NCBI RefSeq assembly: GCF_902499075.1 | Contig: NZ_CABVPP010000027.1 | Location: 23,938-87,937, forward strand | Reading direction: 5' to 3' | DNA: 64,000 nucleotides | DNA from: Burkholderia pseudomultivorans | Lineage (GTDB): Bacteria > Pseudomonadota > Gammaproteobacteria > Burkholderiales > Burkholderiaceae | Shown: piece after piece, positions 21,087-30,463 of the stretch | Layout of the letters: each line of letters starts with the position of its first letter | Numbering within the stretch: position 1 is the stretch's first letter | Made by a program: the position numbers and the translations under genes | Notes under the pieces: model-generated | The model's input: the letters and a program-made list of their open reading frames with translations, nothing else | What the model was told of the DNA's origin: nothing | Database searches by the model: none

Positions 21087-22122
21087 GTCGAACATGTCCG
21101 GCGCGCCGCTGCTCGACGATTTTCTCGCGTTCACGCTCGCCGGCGATGCGCCGGCCGTGACGGACGGCGTATGCGCGGGCGGCGCGCTGCGCTGGCACTG
21201 GCTCGGCGACGGCCTGCTCGCGCTCGAACCGCATGCGCCGGCCGTTGCGCCGCGCGCGAGCGTGCTGGTGTCGGCCGGCGTGCATGGCGACGAAACCGCG
21301 CCGATCGAGCTGTTGTCGCGGCTCGTGCGCGACCTCGCGGCGGGCGCGCTGCCGCTCGCGTGCCGGCTGCTGGTCGTGCTCGGCAACGTGCCGGCGATGC
21401 GCGCGGGCGAACGCTATCTCGACGACGACCTGAATCGCCTGTTCAGCGGCCGCCACGCGCAGGTGCCGGCGAGCCGCGAGGCGCCGCGCGCCGCGCAGCT
21501 CGAAGCGGCCGCCGGCACGTTCTTCGCGGCGGCGCCGGCGGGCGGCGCGCGCTGGCATGTCGACATGCACACGGCGATCCGCGCGTCGGTGTTCGAGCAG
21601 TTCGCGCTGCTGCCGCACACGGGCACGCCGCCGTCGCGCGCGATGGTCGAATGGCTCGGCGATGCACGCATCGCGGCCGTGCTGCTGCATACCGCGAAGG
21701 GCAATACGTATTCGCATTTCACGGCCGAGCATTGCGGTGCGCTCGCGTGCACGCTGGAACTCGGCAAGGTGCGGCCGTTCGGTCAGAACGACCTGACGCG
21801 CTTCGACGGGGCCGATCGCGCGGTGCGGCGGCTCGTGTCGGGCGCACCGCGCGATGCCGATGCGGCGCTGCCGCGCGTGTTTACGGTGATCGACCAGATC
21901 ACGAAGCAGAGCGACGCGCTCGAACTGTTCGTCGCGGCCGACGTCGCGAACTTCACCGCGTTCGCGCGCGGCACGGTGCTCGCGCAGGACGGCGACTACC
22001 GCTACACGGTGCGGCACGACGAGGAGCGCATCGTGTTCCCGAATCCGGCCGTGAAGCCGGGCCTGCGCGCGGGCCTGCTCGTCGTCGACACGACGCGCGA
22101 GACGCTCGCGGCGCTCGTCTGA
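21070..22122 (+). CDS. astE: Succinylglutamate desuccinylase
   Basis: A 350-residue zinc carboxypeptidase-like enzyme releasing glutamate and succinate from succinylglutamate, the last AST step. Zinc-site motifs are [14 protein letters not shown] (His and Glu) and [12 protein letters not shown] (His). [27 protein letters not shown] is also typical. Two starts are possible: ATG 21070, overlapping astB by 17 bases, and ATG 21094 just after the astB stop; neither has a strong ribosome-binding site, so the N-terminal eight residues are uncertain. It ends the catabolic operon. Confidence 0.94.
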   Translation: MNSSAESNMSGAPLLDDFLAFTLAGDAPAVTDGVCAGGALRWHWLGDGLLALEPHAPAVAPRASVLVSAGVHGDETAPIELLSRLVRDLAAGALPLACRLLVVLGNVPAMRAGERYLDDDLNRLFSGRHAQVPASREAPRAAQLEAAAGTFFAAAPAGGARWHVDMHTAIRASVFEQFALLPHTGTPPSRAMVEWLGDARIAAVLLHTAKGNTYSHFTAEHCGALACTLELGKVRPFGQNDLTRFDGADRAVRRLVSGAPRDADAALPRVFTVIDQITKQSDALELFVAADVANFTAFARGTVLAQDGDYRYTVRHDEERIVFPNPAVKPGLRAGLLVVDTTRETLAALV

Positions 22123-22131
22123 CCTGCCGTT

Positions 22132-22163
22132 GCACGGCGCGTGGCAGTGGCTGCGCGCCGTGC
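22132..22163 (+). terminator. Stem-loop after astE, possible terminator
   Basis: GCACGGCGCG (22132-22141) pairs with CGCGCCGTGC (22154-22163), a perfect 10-bp stem about 10 bases after the astE stop. The following CTTGCCTGTTT is only weakly T-rich, so termination may be partial and some transcripts may continue to the binding-protein gene. Confidence 0.45.
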
Positions 22164-22397
22164 CTTGCCTGTTTGCGACATCGTCTTGCGAGTTCGGATC
22201 GCGGCCCGGTGCGCGCCGCGCGCGCAGCGCAGCATCGCACGCTTTGCCGTGCCGGGCCGCGCGGGTTGGTACAATCGCGGCCTTGCGGCTGTTGCGCCGC
22301 ATCACGGCGCGGCGTCGCGATTGCCGTTGTCATCCGACCCTGCAATGATGCATGCGCCCGTAGTTCCGGAACATTCGAGTATCGAGGAGAGCATTTG

Positions 22398-23192
22398 ATG
22401 AAGTTGGATTGGCGTAAAGTGGCCGCGTACGCGGCGGTGGCGGCATCGGCGGTGGCGGCCGGCAGTGCGGTTGCGGCGGACCTGAAGGAAATCCGGTTCG
22501 GCGTCGAGGCTTCGTACGCGCCGTTCGAATACAAGACGCCCGACGGCAAGCTGACCGGCTTCGACATCGATATCGGCAACGCGGTGTGCGCGAAGCTGAA
22601 GACGAAGTGCGTGTGGGTCGAGAACGACTTCGACGGCCTGATCCCCGCGCTGCAGGCGCGCAAGTTCGACGCGATCAACTCGGACATGACGATCACCGAC
22701 CAGCGCAAGCACGCGATCGCGTTCACCGATCCGATCTACACGATCCCGAACCAGCTGATCGCGAAGCAGGGCAGCGGCCTGTTGCCGACCCCGCAGTCGC
22801 TGAAGGGCAAGCGCGTCGGCGTGCTGCAGGGCACGATCCAGGAAGCGTACGCGAAGAAGAAGTGGGCGCCGGCCGGCGTCGAAGTCGTGCCGTACCAGAC
22901 GCAGGATCTCGCGTATGCGGACCTGAAGTCGGGCCGCCTCGACGCGACCTTCCAGGATTCCGAAGCAGGTGCGAAGGGTTTCCTGTCGAAGCCGCAAGGC
23001 CAGGGCTTCGGGTTCGCGGGCGGCACCGTCAGCGATACCGAGATTCTCGGCTCGGGCGTCGGCTTCGGCCTGCGCAAGAACGACGCGGCGCTGAAGACCG
23101 CGCTCGATCAGGCGCTGAAGGAACTGAAGGCCGACGGCACGATCGACAATCTCGCGAAGAAGTATTTCAGCGTGCCCGTGACGCTCAAGTAA
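22398..23192 (+). CDS. Periplasmic binding protein for basic amino acids
   Basis: A 264-residue solute-binding protein of family 3 (HisJ/ArgT/AotJ-like). A cleavable signal covers about the first 27 residues (AAYAAVAASAVAAGSAVAA). The mature part shows IRFGVEASYAPFEYKTPDGK, LTGFDIDIGNAVCAKL, FDAINSDMTITDQRKHAIAFT and the hinge region DATFQDSEAGAKGF. It most likely feeds arginine or ornithine to the HisQMP-type permease 11 kb upstream, since the ast operon lies between them and no other permease is adjacent. ATG 22398 has GGAG about 9 bases upstream. Confidence 0.9.
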   Translation: MKLDWRKVAAYAAVAASAVAAGSAVAADLKEIRFGVEASYAPFEYKTPDGKLTGFDIDIGNAVCAKLKTKCVWVENDFDGLIPALQARKFDAINSDMTITDQRKHAIAFTDPIYTIPNQLIAKQGSGLLPTPQSLKGKRVGVLQGTIQEAYAKKKWAPAGVEVVPYQTQDLAYADLKSGRLDATFQDSEAGAKGFLSKPQGQGFGFAGGTVSDTEILGSGVGFGLRKNDAALKTALDQALKELKADGTIDNLAKKYFSVPVTLK

Positions 23193-23219
23193 GCGTTTCG
23201 TTTCATCGCACGCTCGCAG

Positions 23220-23248
23220 CCGGCCGCTCATGCGGCCGGTTTGCTTTT
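23220..23248 (+). terminator. Intrinsic terminator after the binding-protein gene
   Basis: CCGGCCGC (23220-23227), loop TCAT, GCGGCCGG (23232-23239), then TTTGCTTTT. It lies about 28 bases downstream of the stop codon. Confidence 0.8.
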
Positions 23249-23296
23249 GGGGGCGGAGAATCGCCGGCGCGGCTGCGCTGCGGCGAGCGCGATGCG

Positions 23297-24781
23297 CTAC
23301 GCGGGAAAGAACCGGCTCAGTTCGCGCGCGAGCTCGTTGAGCACGGCCATTTCCTGCTGCGTGATCTTGCGCGCGGGCTGGGCGCCGGCCCAGTCGCCGT
23401 ACAGCAGCGCGACCGTCGTCGCGCCGACGCGCACCGGCAGCAGCACGAACGCGCGCGTGTCGTCGAACGCATCGAGATACCACGCGGGCAGCCGCCTGAG
23501 CATCTTCGGCTCCTGCGCCTGCTCGATGAAGATGCCGACCGAGTTGGTGATCGCGAGATGGAACACGTCCGGCTCGAAGCGTTCGTCGAAGCGCAGCCGG
23601 TCGAGCACCGCGTCGACGTCGGGGCCGAAGCCGAGCCGCGCGGCGAACGTGCCGTCGGCATGCCGCACGAACATCACGGTACGCGTGAATGCGAGGCCGG
23701 CGAGCAGGCTTTCGGACGCGAGTGCGAGCACCGGCGTCAGCACGTGTTCCGACGGCAGCGCACGCAGGTCGGCGAGGCCGGCTTCGAGACAGGCCTCGGG
23801 CTGCGCCTGCGCGCGCGCGATCGCGTCGGCGTTCGCGCGCAGCTCGACGATCTCGCGCATCACGGTGTCGCTCGCTTCCTCGCGCGCGAGTTGCTCGGCG
23901 ATTTCCACCAGCGTGTCGGACTCCGTATCGAGTATCGGCGCGTAGTGCTGCGCGAGCGCCGCGATGCGCGCGTCGCGCTGCGGGCTCGCGGGCATCGCGA
24001 GCGCGCCCGCGACGTCGGTCGAGCAGCGGCTCACCGCGCGCAGCCAGTGCGCGCGGCCGTCCGGGTCGTCTTCGTCGGCGAGCGCCGCGCCGTCGTCGTG
24101 CGCGTCGGCAAGGCTCGCGCGCTCGTCGTCGGCCATGCCGGCGCGGATCAGTTCGGGCAGCCGCCAGCGCGCGGCGGCCTCGAGGCCGATCTCGTCGAAG
24201 CCGACGCCGAGCACCTCGACGCACGCGGCCGCTTCGTCGCCGTTCAGCTCGGTCGCGCGTCGGCGGATCCGGTCCCATTCGCTGTCGAGATAACAGACCA
24301 CCAGCAGCTTGCCGACCTGGCGCATCAGCGTGCAGACGACGGCTTCCTCGCCCGAGCGCAGCTCGGCGCGCTCGGTCAGCTTGCGCGCGACGCAGCCCGA
24401 CAGCAGCGCGCGGTTCAGTTCGAGCTTCGCGTCGATGCGCCGCGGCGTGCTGTGATGAAAGTGATCGACGAGCTTCAGCCCGACGACCAGATGGCCGACT
24501 GCGTCCATGCCGAGCACCATCAGCGCGCGCGTCACGGTCGTGATGTTGCCGCCGAACGCCATGTACATCGCGGAGTTCGCGAGCCGCAGCACCTTCTGCG
24601 TCAGCGCGAAATCCGACAGCACGACCCGGACGAGCGCGGTGAAGTCGAGGTCGTCGTTCTTCATCGCGGCCATCGTCGCGCGCAGCGATTCCGACAGCAG
24701 CGGGAAGTCGCCCCGTTCGTTCATCCGGGCCCACAGCTTGTCGAGCAGGGCCGTCGGCGGCAGGTGTTCGGTGATTGACAT
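23297..24781 (-). CDS. HDOD-domain signalling protein
   Basis: A 494-residue protein with an N-terminal HDOD domain (about residues 10-215: LWARMNERGDFPLLSES, FALTQKVLRLANSAMYMAF, TVTRALMVLGMDAVGHLVVGL), a catalytically dead relative of HD phosphohydrolases used in signalling. The C-terminal part (about 300-490) has a GAF-like look, ending VLLPVRVGATTVALLYGDW. The start is 25 bases after the stop of the upstream EAL-domain gene, so the two are probably one operon, suggesting a role in c-di-GMP signalling. The exact output is unknown. HDOD proteins lack the HD metal pair, and none is obvious here. Confidence 0.85.
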   Translation of the reverse strand: MSITEHLPPTALLDKLWARMNERGDFPLLSESLRATMAAMKNDDLDFTALVRVVLSDFALTQKVLRLANSAMYMAFGGNITTVTRALMVLGMDAVGHLVVGLKLVDHFHHSTPRRIDAKLELNRALLSGCVARKLTERAELRSGEEAVVCTLMRQVGKLLVVCYLDSEWDRIRRRATELNGDEAAACVEVLGVGFDEIGLEAAARWRLPELIRAGMADDERASLADAHDDGAALADEDDPDGRAHWLRAVSRCSTDVAGALAMPASPQRDARIAALAQHYAPILDTESDTLVEIAEQLAREEASDTVMREIVELRANADAIARAQAQPEACLEAGLADLRALPSEHVLTPVLALASESLLAGLAFTRTVMFVRHADGTFAARLGFGPDVDAVLDRLRFDERFEPDVFHLAITNSVGIFIEQAQEPKMLRRLPAWYLDAFDDTRAFVLLPVRVGATTVALLYGDWAGAQPARKITQQEMAVLNELARELSRFFPA

Positions 24782-24806
24782 GCGTCTGTCCGGTTCGCGG
24801 GCGCGG

Positions 24807-26642
24807 TCAGGCCGCCGCGTGCAGGCGCAGCTGCTGCGCCTCGAAGCGCCGCGCGAGCTCCTCGGACGGCAGTGCCTGGCATACGAGCCAGCCCTGGATG
24901 TGGTTGCAGCCCATCTCGGTCAGCAATTCGCGCTGCGCCTCGGTCTCGACGCCTTCCGCGACGAGTTCGAGGTCGAGCGTCTGCGCGAGGCCGACCACCG
25001 CCGACACGATCGCGCGGTCGTTGCGCGACGTCAGCAGGTTCTCGACGAAGCTGCGGTCGATCTTCAGCTTCGCGAGCGGGAAGCGCTGCAGGTACGCGAG
25101 GCTCGAATAGCCGGTGCCGAAATCGTCGATCGCGAAGCGGATGCCGAGCTCGGTCAGTTCCTCGAGCAGTTCCTTCGCATGTGCGGGATCGTGCATCAGC
25201 AGGCTTTCGGTGATTTCGAGCACGATGCGGCGCGGGTCGATGCCCGTCAGCGTGATCGCCTCGCGCACGCTCTGCGTGAAGCGCGGGTCGCGGAACTGCT
25301 GCGGCGACACGTTGACCGCGACGTATTGCAGCGCGAGGCCCTGGCGGTCCCACGCAACGAGCTGCATGCACGCGGCCTTCAGCACCCAGTTGCCGAGATA
25401 GTTGATCAGGCCGATCGATTCGGCGAGCGGGATGAAGGTCGCCGGCGGCACCAGGCCGTGCACCGGGTGGCGCCAGCGGATCAGCGCCTCGACGCCGACC
25501 ACCGCGGCCGACTGGCTGCGCGTGATCGGCTGGAAGTGCAGCGAGAATTCGCCGTTGCGCACGCCGTCGTACAGGTCGGCTTCGAGCTTCAGCCGCTCGG
25601 CGTCGGCCGGATCGTCGACCGGCGTATGGAACGCGAGCGCATTGCCGCCCGACGCCTTGGCCTGCGCGAGCGCATGGTCGGCGCGGCGCAGCAGCGGGCT
25701 GTGGTGTTGCGCGCGATGCGATGCCGGCCGCTCGTCCGGGTACAGCGCGATGCCGATGCTGGCCGACAGGTGCACGGGCTGTCCGTGGTACACGTAAGGT
25801 TCGCGGATCGCGGCCTGCAGCCGGCGTGCGAGCGCGCCCGCCGCGTCGCTGACCCGCGCGCGGTCCGGCGCGCCGAGCACCACCGCGAACTTGTCGCTCG
25901 CGACGCGCGCGAGTCGCTCGCCGGGCGACACGAGTGCGCGCAGCCGCTGCGCGGTCTCGCGCAGCAGCGTGTCGCCGGCGTCGTAGCCGAGCGCGCGGTT
26001 GATCCGCTGATAGTCGTCGAGATCGAGCAGCAGCAGCGCCGCGCAGGTGCCGCCCTCGTCGGCGGACTGCTGCGCGCGCATCAGCGCGGGCACGAGTGCG
26101 GACAGGTTGTCGAGCCCCGTCATCGGGTCGTGGTGCATCTCGTACGTGAGGCGCGCCTCGAGCGCGCGCCACGACGACACGTCGAACGCCGCGATCGCGA
26201 AGCCGTCGACGCCGTGGTGGCGGCTCTTGACCGCGCGCACCTCGACGTCGAGCGGATAGGTGAGCGACTTGACGATGCACATCGTCGCCTTCTCGACCTG
26301 GCCCGAGCGCGCGGCGCGCGCAAGCAGGCCTTCGAGCGCCGAGGTATCCTGTTCGGCGATCAGGTCGCGCAGCGTCAGCGTATGCAGATAGTCGCGGTGA
26401 TAGCCGATGAAGCGCAGGCTGGCGTCGGACACGTACAGAAAGCGCAGTTCGCGGTCGACATGGGCGAGGAAGTCCACCGTGCCGACCGTCTGTTCCAGCC
26501 AGTTGCGCACGGTGTCGTCGCGGCGCGGCGCGCCGGCGCGTGCGGGCATCAGCGCGCCGCCCGACCATGCGAAGCGGCGCAGCGTACGCAGGGCGCTTCG
26601 CCAGTGGCCCTTGCGCGGCGTCTGTTTCCTGTTGGCTTCCAT
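24807..26642 (-). CDS. PAS - degenerate GGDEF - EAL domain protein (probable c-di-GMP phosphodiesterase)
   Basis: A 611-residue cytoplasmic signalling protein. A PAS sensor covers about residues 47-160 (TVDFLAHVDRELRFLYVSDA). The GGDEF domain (about 165-340) carries ASDKF at 248-252 in place of GGDEF, so diguanylate cyclase activity is not expected. The EAL domain (about 350-605) keeps its motifs: VEALIRWRHP (EAL 385-387), NVSPQQFRD, EITESLLM, IDDFGTGYSSLAYL, KIDRSFV and VAEGVETEAQ, so c-di-GMP hydrolysis is likely. ATG 26642 was chosen; an upstream extension to 26954 is poorly coding. No membrane segment is visible. It is upstream of the HDOD gene in the same operon. Confidence 0.9.
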   Translation of the reverse strand: MEANRKQTPRKGHWRSALRTLRRFAWSGGALMPARAGAPRRDDTVRNWLEQTVGTVDFLAHVDRELRFLYVSDASLRFIGYHRDYLHTLTLRDLIAEQDTSALEGLLARAARSGQVEKATMCIVKSLTYPLDVEVRAVKSRHHGVDGFAIAAFDVSSWRALEARLTYEMHHDPMTGLDNLSALVPALMRAQQSADEGGTCAALLLLDLDDYQRINRALGYDAGDTLLRETAQRLRALVSPGERLARVASDKFAVVLGAPDRARVSDAAGALARRLQAAIREPYVYHGQPVHLSASIGIALYPDERPASHRAQHHSPLLRRADHALAQAKASGGNALAFHTPVDDPADAERLKLEADLYDGVRNGEFSLHFQPITRSQSAAVVGVEALIRWRHPVHGLVPPATFIPLAESIGLINYLGNWVLKAACMQLVAWDRQGLALQYVAVNVSPQQFRDPRFTQSVREAITLTGIDPRRIVLEITESLLMHDPAHAKELLEELTELGIRFAIDDFGTGYSSLAYLQRFPLAKLKIDRSFVENLLTSRNDRAIVSAVVGLAQTLDLELVAEGVETEAQRELLTEMGCNHIQGWLVCQALPSEELARRFEAQQLRLHAAA

Positions 26643-26826
26643 GTTTCTCGCTGACGTGAAGGGCTGGAACCGGTTGTCCGGTAGGAATAACGGCAGACTG
26701 CGACGAATCTTTAACGGACCGGCCCGCGGGCGGCGCTGCCGCCGGGCCGGATCGGGTCGCGCAGGCGGCGGTCGAACGCCGGTGCGGCCTGTAACGAGGC
26801 TGACTTTATAAGAAATGAGGACGCAG

Positions 26827-27375
26827 ATGAAGCGAAAACTGTTGGTGGGCGCCGTGGCGGCGCTGGTGGCCGGCCATGCGCTGGTCGCGCAGGCGGAACT
26901 GAAGCCGGGCGATGCGGCGCCCGATTTTACGACCCAGGCGTCGCTGGGCGGCAAGACTTACACGTATTCGCTTGCCGACGCGCTGAAGCACGGGCCGGTC
27001 GTGCTGTATTTCTACCCGGCCGCGTTCACGAAGGGCTGCACGATCGAGGCGCACGCGTTCGCGGATGCGGTCGACCGTTACAAGGCGTACGGCGCGACGG
27101 TGATCGGCGTGTCCGTCGACAATATCGACACGCTGACGAAGTTTTCGGTGAGCGAGTGCCGCAGCAAGTTCCCGGTCGCGGCCGACCCGGATGCGAAGAT
27201 CATCCGCGAGTACGACGCGAAGCTGCCGGCGCTCGACCGCGCAAACCGCGTGTCCTACGTGATTTCGCCGGAAGGGAAGATACTGTACGAATACACGAGC
27301 CTGTCGCCCGACAAGCACGTGGAGAACACGCTCGCCGCGGTGAAGGCGTGGGCGGACGCGCATCCGAAGCCGTAA
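26827..27375 (+). CDS. Exported peroxiredoxin (AhpC/TSA, BCP-like)
   Basis: A 182-residue thiol peroxidase. Residues 1-23 form a Sec signal peptide (basic start, Ala/Val core, AQA before ELKPG), so it should reduce peroxides in the periplasm. The peroxidatic site is PAAFTKGC (Cys71), matching PxxxTxxC; Cys111 in VSECRSKFP is a candidate resolving residue. The ATG at 26827 is preferred to the one at 26815 because the sequence ATGAGGACGCAG between them supplies a GAGG ribosome-binding site. It is divergent from the EAL-domain gene and convergent with the next. Confidence 0.88.
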   Translation: MKRKLLVGAVAALVAGHALVAQAELKPGDAAPDFTTQASLGGKTYTYSLADALKHGPVVLYFYPAAFTKGCTIEAHAFADAVDRYKAYGATVIGVSVDNIDTLTKFSVSECRSKFPVAADPDAKIIREYDAKLPALDRANRVSYVISPEGKILYEYTSLSPDKHVENTLAAVKAWADAHPKP

Positions 27376-27450
27376 CGGCAAGGCGGCGCGAACGCGGCCC
27401 GCTCGCGCCGGCAGCGCGCGCCGGCGGTCGCATTGCCGCGTGCGCGCGAA

Positions 27451-28080
27451 TCACGCGCGCAGCGCCTGCTCGATCGGCACGCTGCCGCCGACGAAGCCGA
27501 TGATCTTGCGCGAGATGCCGAGCTTGATCGCCTCGATCGCGGCCCATGCAACGTCCTGGCGCGAAACCGGCGGCGCGGGCTCGACGCGCTCCTCGGTCAG
27601 CGCGATCTTGCCGACGCCCGGTTCGTCCGCGAGCGGGCCCGGGCGCAGGATCACGTAGTCGACGCCCGACGCGATCACGCGCTCGTCGCCTTCGCGTTTC
27701 ATCTGGGAATAGTGACGCAGCGCGTCGGGGCTGCGTTCGGGCCAGTATGCGGACAGCGAGCTGATCACGACCAGCTTCTGGACGTTGTGCGCGAGTGCAT
27801 ACTCGGCCGCGCGCGCGACCGCGTCGCGGTCGACCTGTTCCTCTTCGGCCGCGCCTTCCGACTCGGCCGAACCGGCCGCGTAGATGACATGCGTGACGCC
27901 CTGGAACGCGTGCGAGAAATCGCCCGTCAGATCGGCCTCGACGACCTTCGCGCCCGGCAGCGCGTAGCCGTGCCGGCGCACGAGCGCCGTGACCTCGAAT
28001 TCCGGCTGCTCGAGCAGCAGATCCGCACAGGCCTGGCCCGTGCGGCCGGTCGCGCCAATCAGCAGTACCTTCGTCGTCAT
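27451..28080 (-). CDS. NAD(P)-binding atypical SDR
   Basis: A 209-residue Rossmann-fold protein of the atypical short-chain dehydrogenase type (NAD(P)H-binding, YwnB/YesF-like). The dinucleotide motif LIGATGRTGQ (about residues 7-16) is at the N terminus, followed by VVEADLTGDF, VISSLSAYWPE and DYVILRPGPLADEPG. The usual catalytic YxxxK is not clear, as is common for this subgroup, so it may be a redox sensor or reductase of unknown substrate. ATG 28080 is the first codon of the fold; the frame extends to 28332 without coding character. Divergent from the NYN gene. Confidence 0.82.
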   Translation of the reverse strand: MTTKVLLIGATGRTGQACADLLLEQPEFEVTALVRRHGYALPGAKVVEADLTGDFSHAFQGVTHVIYAAGSAESEGAAEEEQVDRDAVARAAEYALAHNVQKLVVISSLSAYWPERSPDALRHYSQMKREGDERVIASGVDYVILRPGPLADEPGVGKIALTEERVEPAPPVSRQDVAWAAIEAIKLGISRKIIGFVGGSVPIEQALRA

Positions 28081-28325
28081 GAAACCGCTCCTTGATCGAT
28101 GCGTCGTCCTTCCAGATAGGGACGGACGACCGATACTCAAGTGTATGTCGAATTGGGCCGGCGGAGGCGGGGTAAAAGGGGGCATATCGACCACGGTGTG
28201 CCCGCGCACATTGCGCCGTGTCGGCGTGCGAATGCGGGCGACGGGCCGCCGACCGGCTATCATGTGCGCCACGCATTTCCTGCCGCTACGCAATACAACG
28301 CGTCGGCCAACCGGTTGGAGTACAC

Positions 28326-29801
28326 ATGGCATTACCCCTCGACAACATCAGCATGGCCGTGTTCTGCGACTTCGAGAACGTCGCGCTCGGCGTGCGCGAC
28401 GCGAAGTACGAGAAGTTCGACATCAAGCCCGTGCTCGAACGGCTGCTGCTGAAGGGCAGCATCGTCGTGAAGAAGGCGTATTGCGACTGGGATCGCTACA
28501 AGGGCTTCAAGGCGGCGATGCACGAGGCGAGTTTCGAGCTGATCGAGATTCCGCATGTGCGCCAGTCGGGCAAGAACTCGGCCGACATCCGGCTCGTCGT
28601 CGACGCGCTCGACCTGTGCTACACGAAGTCGCACGTCGACACCTTCGTGATCATCAGCGGCGACTCGGATTTCTCGCCGCTCGTGTCGAAGCTGCGCGAG
28701 AACGCGAAAAAGGTGATCGGGGTCGGCGTGAAGAAGTCGACCTCGGACCTGCTGGTCGCGAACTGCGACGAATTCATCTTCTACGACGACCTGGTGCGCG
28801 AGCAGCAGCGTGCGCTTGCCAAGCGCGAACAGCAGCGCGCGGGCAACGGCGGCGCGAAGCGGCCCGACGAGCCGTCGCGCAAGCCCGAGCTGGAGATGCG
28901 GCGGGCCGAGGCGATCGCGCTGGCGGTCGAGACCTTCGACGCGCTCGCGTCGGAGCGCGACGACGTCGGCAAGATCTGGGCGTCGGTGCTCAAGAGCGCG
29001 ATCAAGCGCCGCAAGCCGGATTTCAACGAGTCGTACTACGGATTCCGCGCATTCGGCAACCTGCTCGACGAGGCGCAGGCACGCGGGCTGCTCGAAGTGG
29101 GGCGCGACGACAAGTCGGGCGCGTTCGTGTCGCGCGCGCGTCATGCGCCGGCCGCGGAACAGCTTGCCGCGCCGGAGGCCGGCACGGCACAGCACGGGGC
29201 GCCCCAGCACGGCGCGCGCGCGGCCGAGCCGGCGCACGGCGAGCGCGAATCGCGCCGTCGCGGCGGGCAGGGCGAGCCGCGCGCGCGGGAAGCCGCGCCG
29301 ATCGAGCCGGCCTTCGTCGAAAGCGGGGAAGAAGTCGACGCGGCGGTGTCCGTGTCCGGCGAAGCGGCCGACACGCACGGCGACGGCAAGGACAGCCGCA
29401 AGCGCGCACGCAAGAGCGCGGCGAAGAAGACCGGTCCGAAGAAGGGCGCCGCCGCGAAGGGCGGCGAGCGTCGCGCGGCACCGAAGGACGAAGATGTTGC
29501 GCACGGTGGCGCGATGCCTCACGGTGGCGACAGGCATGGGGACGCGAAGCACGGCGACACCGCGCAGGCGGATGCGAAGCCGCACGACGCCGCGGATGTC
29601 GACAGCCGGCCCGCCGAAGCGCGGCAGGCCGAGCCGGTCGTGGCCGAGGCGGCCGCGCAAGCGGTGCTCGAGTTGGCGCACGAAGCGGCGCCGGCCGAAC
29701 CGGCCGACGACGCACCGGCCGCTGCCAAGCCGAAGAAGCCGGCCCGCAAGACCGCGCCGCGCGCGCGTCGTCCGCGCAAGACGGCCACGACCGCCGAGTA
29801 A
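28326..29801 (+). CDS. NYN-domain protein with OST-HTH and long basic/acidic tail
   Basis: A 491-residue protein. Residues 8-155 are a NYN/LabA-like PIN-fold nuclease domain with conserved acidic residues Asp15 (FCDFENVA), Asp87 (SADIRL) and Asp113/Asp115 (SGDSDFSPLV), the likely metal site for RNA cleavage. Residues about 195-275 resemble an OST-HTH/LOTUS RNA-binding domain (SVLKSAIKRRKPDFNESYYG, FRAFGNLLDEAQARGLLEV). The last roughly 210 residues are low-complexity, rich in Ala, Lys, Glu and His, with RKSAAKKTGPKKGAAAKGG and a closing ARKTAPRARRPRKT; this tail is probably disordered and nucleic-acid binding. ATG 28326 begins the domain directly. The RNA target is unknown. Confidence 0.87.
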   Translation: MALPLDNISMAVFCDFENVALGVRDAKYEKFDIKPVLERLLLKGSIVVKKAYCDWDRYKGFKAAMHEASFELIEIPHVRQSGKNSADIRLVVDALDLCYTKSHVDTFVIISGDSDFSPLVSKLRENAKKVIGVGVKKSTSDLLVANCDEFIFYDDLVREQQRALAKREQQRAGNGGAKRPDEPSRKPELEMRRAEAIALAVETFDALASERDDVGKIWASVLKSAIKRRKPDFNESYYGFRAFGNLLDEAQARGLLEVGRDDKSGAFVSRARHAPAAEQLAAPEAGTAQHGAPQHGARAAEPAHGERESRRRGGQGEPRAREAAPIEPAFVESGEEVDAAVSVSGEAADTHGDGKDSRKRARKSAAKKTGPKKGAAAKGGERRAAPKDEDVAHGGAMPHGGDRHGDAKHGDTAQADAKPHDAADVDSRPAEARQAEPVVAEAAAQAVLELAHEAAPAEPADDAPAAAKPKKPARKTAPRARRPRKTATTAE

Positions 29802-29963
29802 CAGCCGTCGTCGCGGCCGCATGGCCGCACCCGCACCGGTTCGCACGCAGGCGCGACCGGATGCGGGGCCGCGCAGTACATACCGCCCGGCCAGTGCCGG
29901 AACGGGGCGGTATCGAATGCCGCCCGGCACACCGGCCGGCGCTGCGCCTGCCCGCCTGCGGCG

Positions 29964-30347
29964 CTAGCCGGTCAGCGCATACGGCCGAGTCATCACCTCG
30001 AGGAAGTGCCCGTCCGGATCGTCGAAATACACGCCGCGTCCGCCGTTGTGACGGTAGATGTCGCCGGGCTGCCGCTTCGCCGGATCGGCCCAGTGCGGCA
30101 GCCCGCGTTCGCGCAGGCGCGCGAACACGCGGTCGAAACCGGCTTCGTCGATCAGGAACGCGTAATGCTGGAACGCGATCTCCCCGTCCTTTTCGTAGAA
30201 ATCGAGCGATACGCCGTTGTCGAGCGGGACTACCAGCATCGCGCCGAACGGCGTCGGCGCCGGCAGTTCCAGCAACTCGACGAGGAAGCGGCTCGACGCG
30301 CGCTTGTCGCGGCACCAGACGATCGTATGGTTCAGCTGGACGTTCAT
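29964..30347 (-). CDS. Glyoxalase/bleomycin-resistance (VOC) superfamily protein
   Basis: A 127-residue vicinal-oxygen-chelate fold protein. The beta-alpha-beta pattern is clear: LNHTIVWCRDKRASSRFLVE, FGAMLVVPLDNGVSLDFY, QHYAFLIDEAGFDRVFAR and GRGVYFDDPDGHFLEVMTRP. Metal-ligand candidates are His7, His61 and the Glu in FLEVMT. The family includes glyoxalase I, dioxygenases and antibiotic-binding proteins, and the substrate cannot be told from sequence. It lies downstream of the RND operon on the same strand, 116 bases away. Confidence 0.85.
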   Translation of the reverse strand: MNVQLNHTIVWCRDKRASSRFLVELLELPAPTPFGAMLVVPLDNGVSLDFYEKDGEIAFQHYAFLIDEAGFDRVFARLRERGLPHWADPAKRQPGDIYRHNGGRGVYFDDPDGHFLEVMTRPYALTG

Positions 30348-30463
30348 GGCGGATTCCCCCCGAAACGGCACGGCAGCGTGCATGCACTGACGATAGCCGA
30401 TCGCCGCCGGGGTGCAAGCCGCGGCGGTTCGCGCGGACGGCGTGCCGCCCGCGCGGCTCCGCA

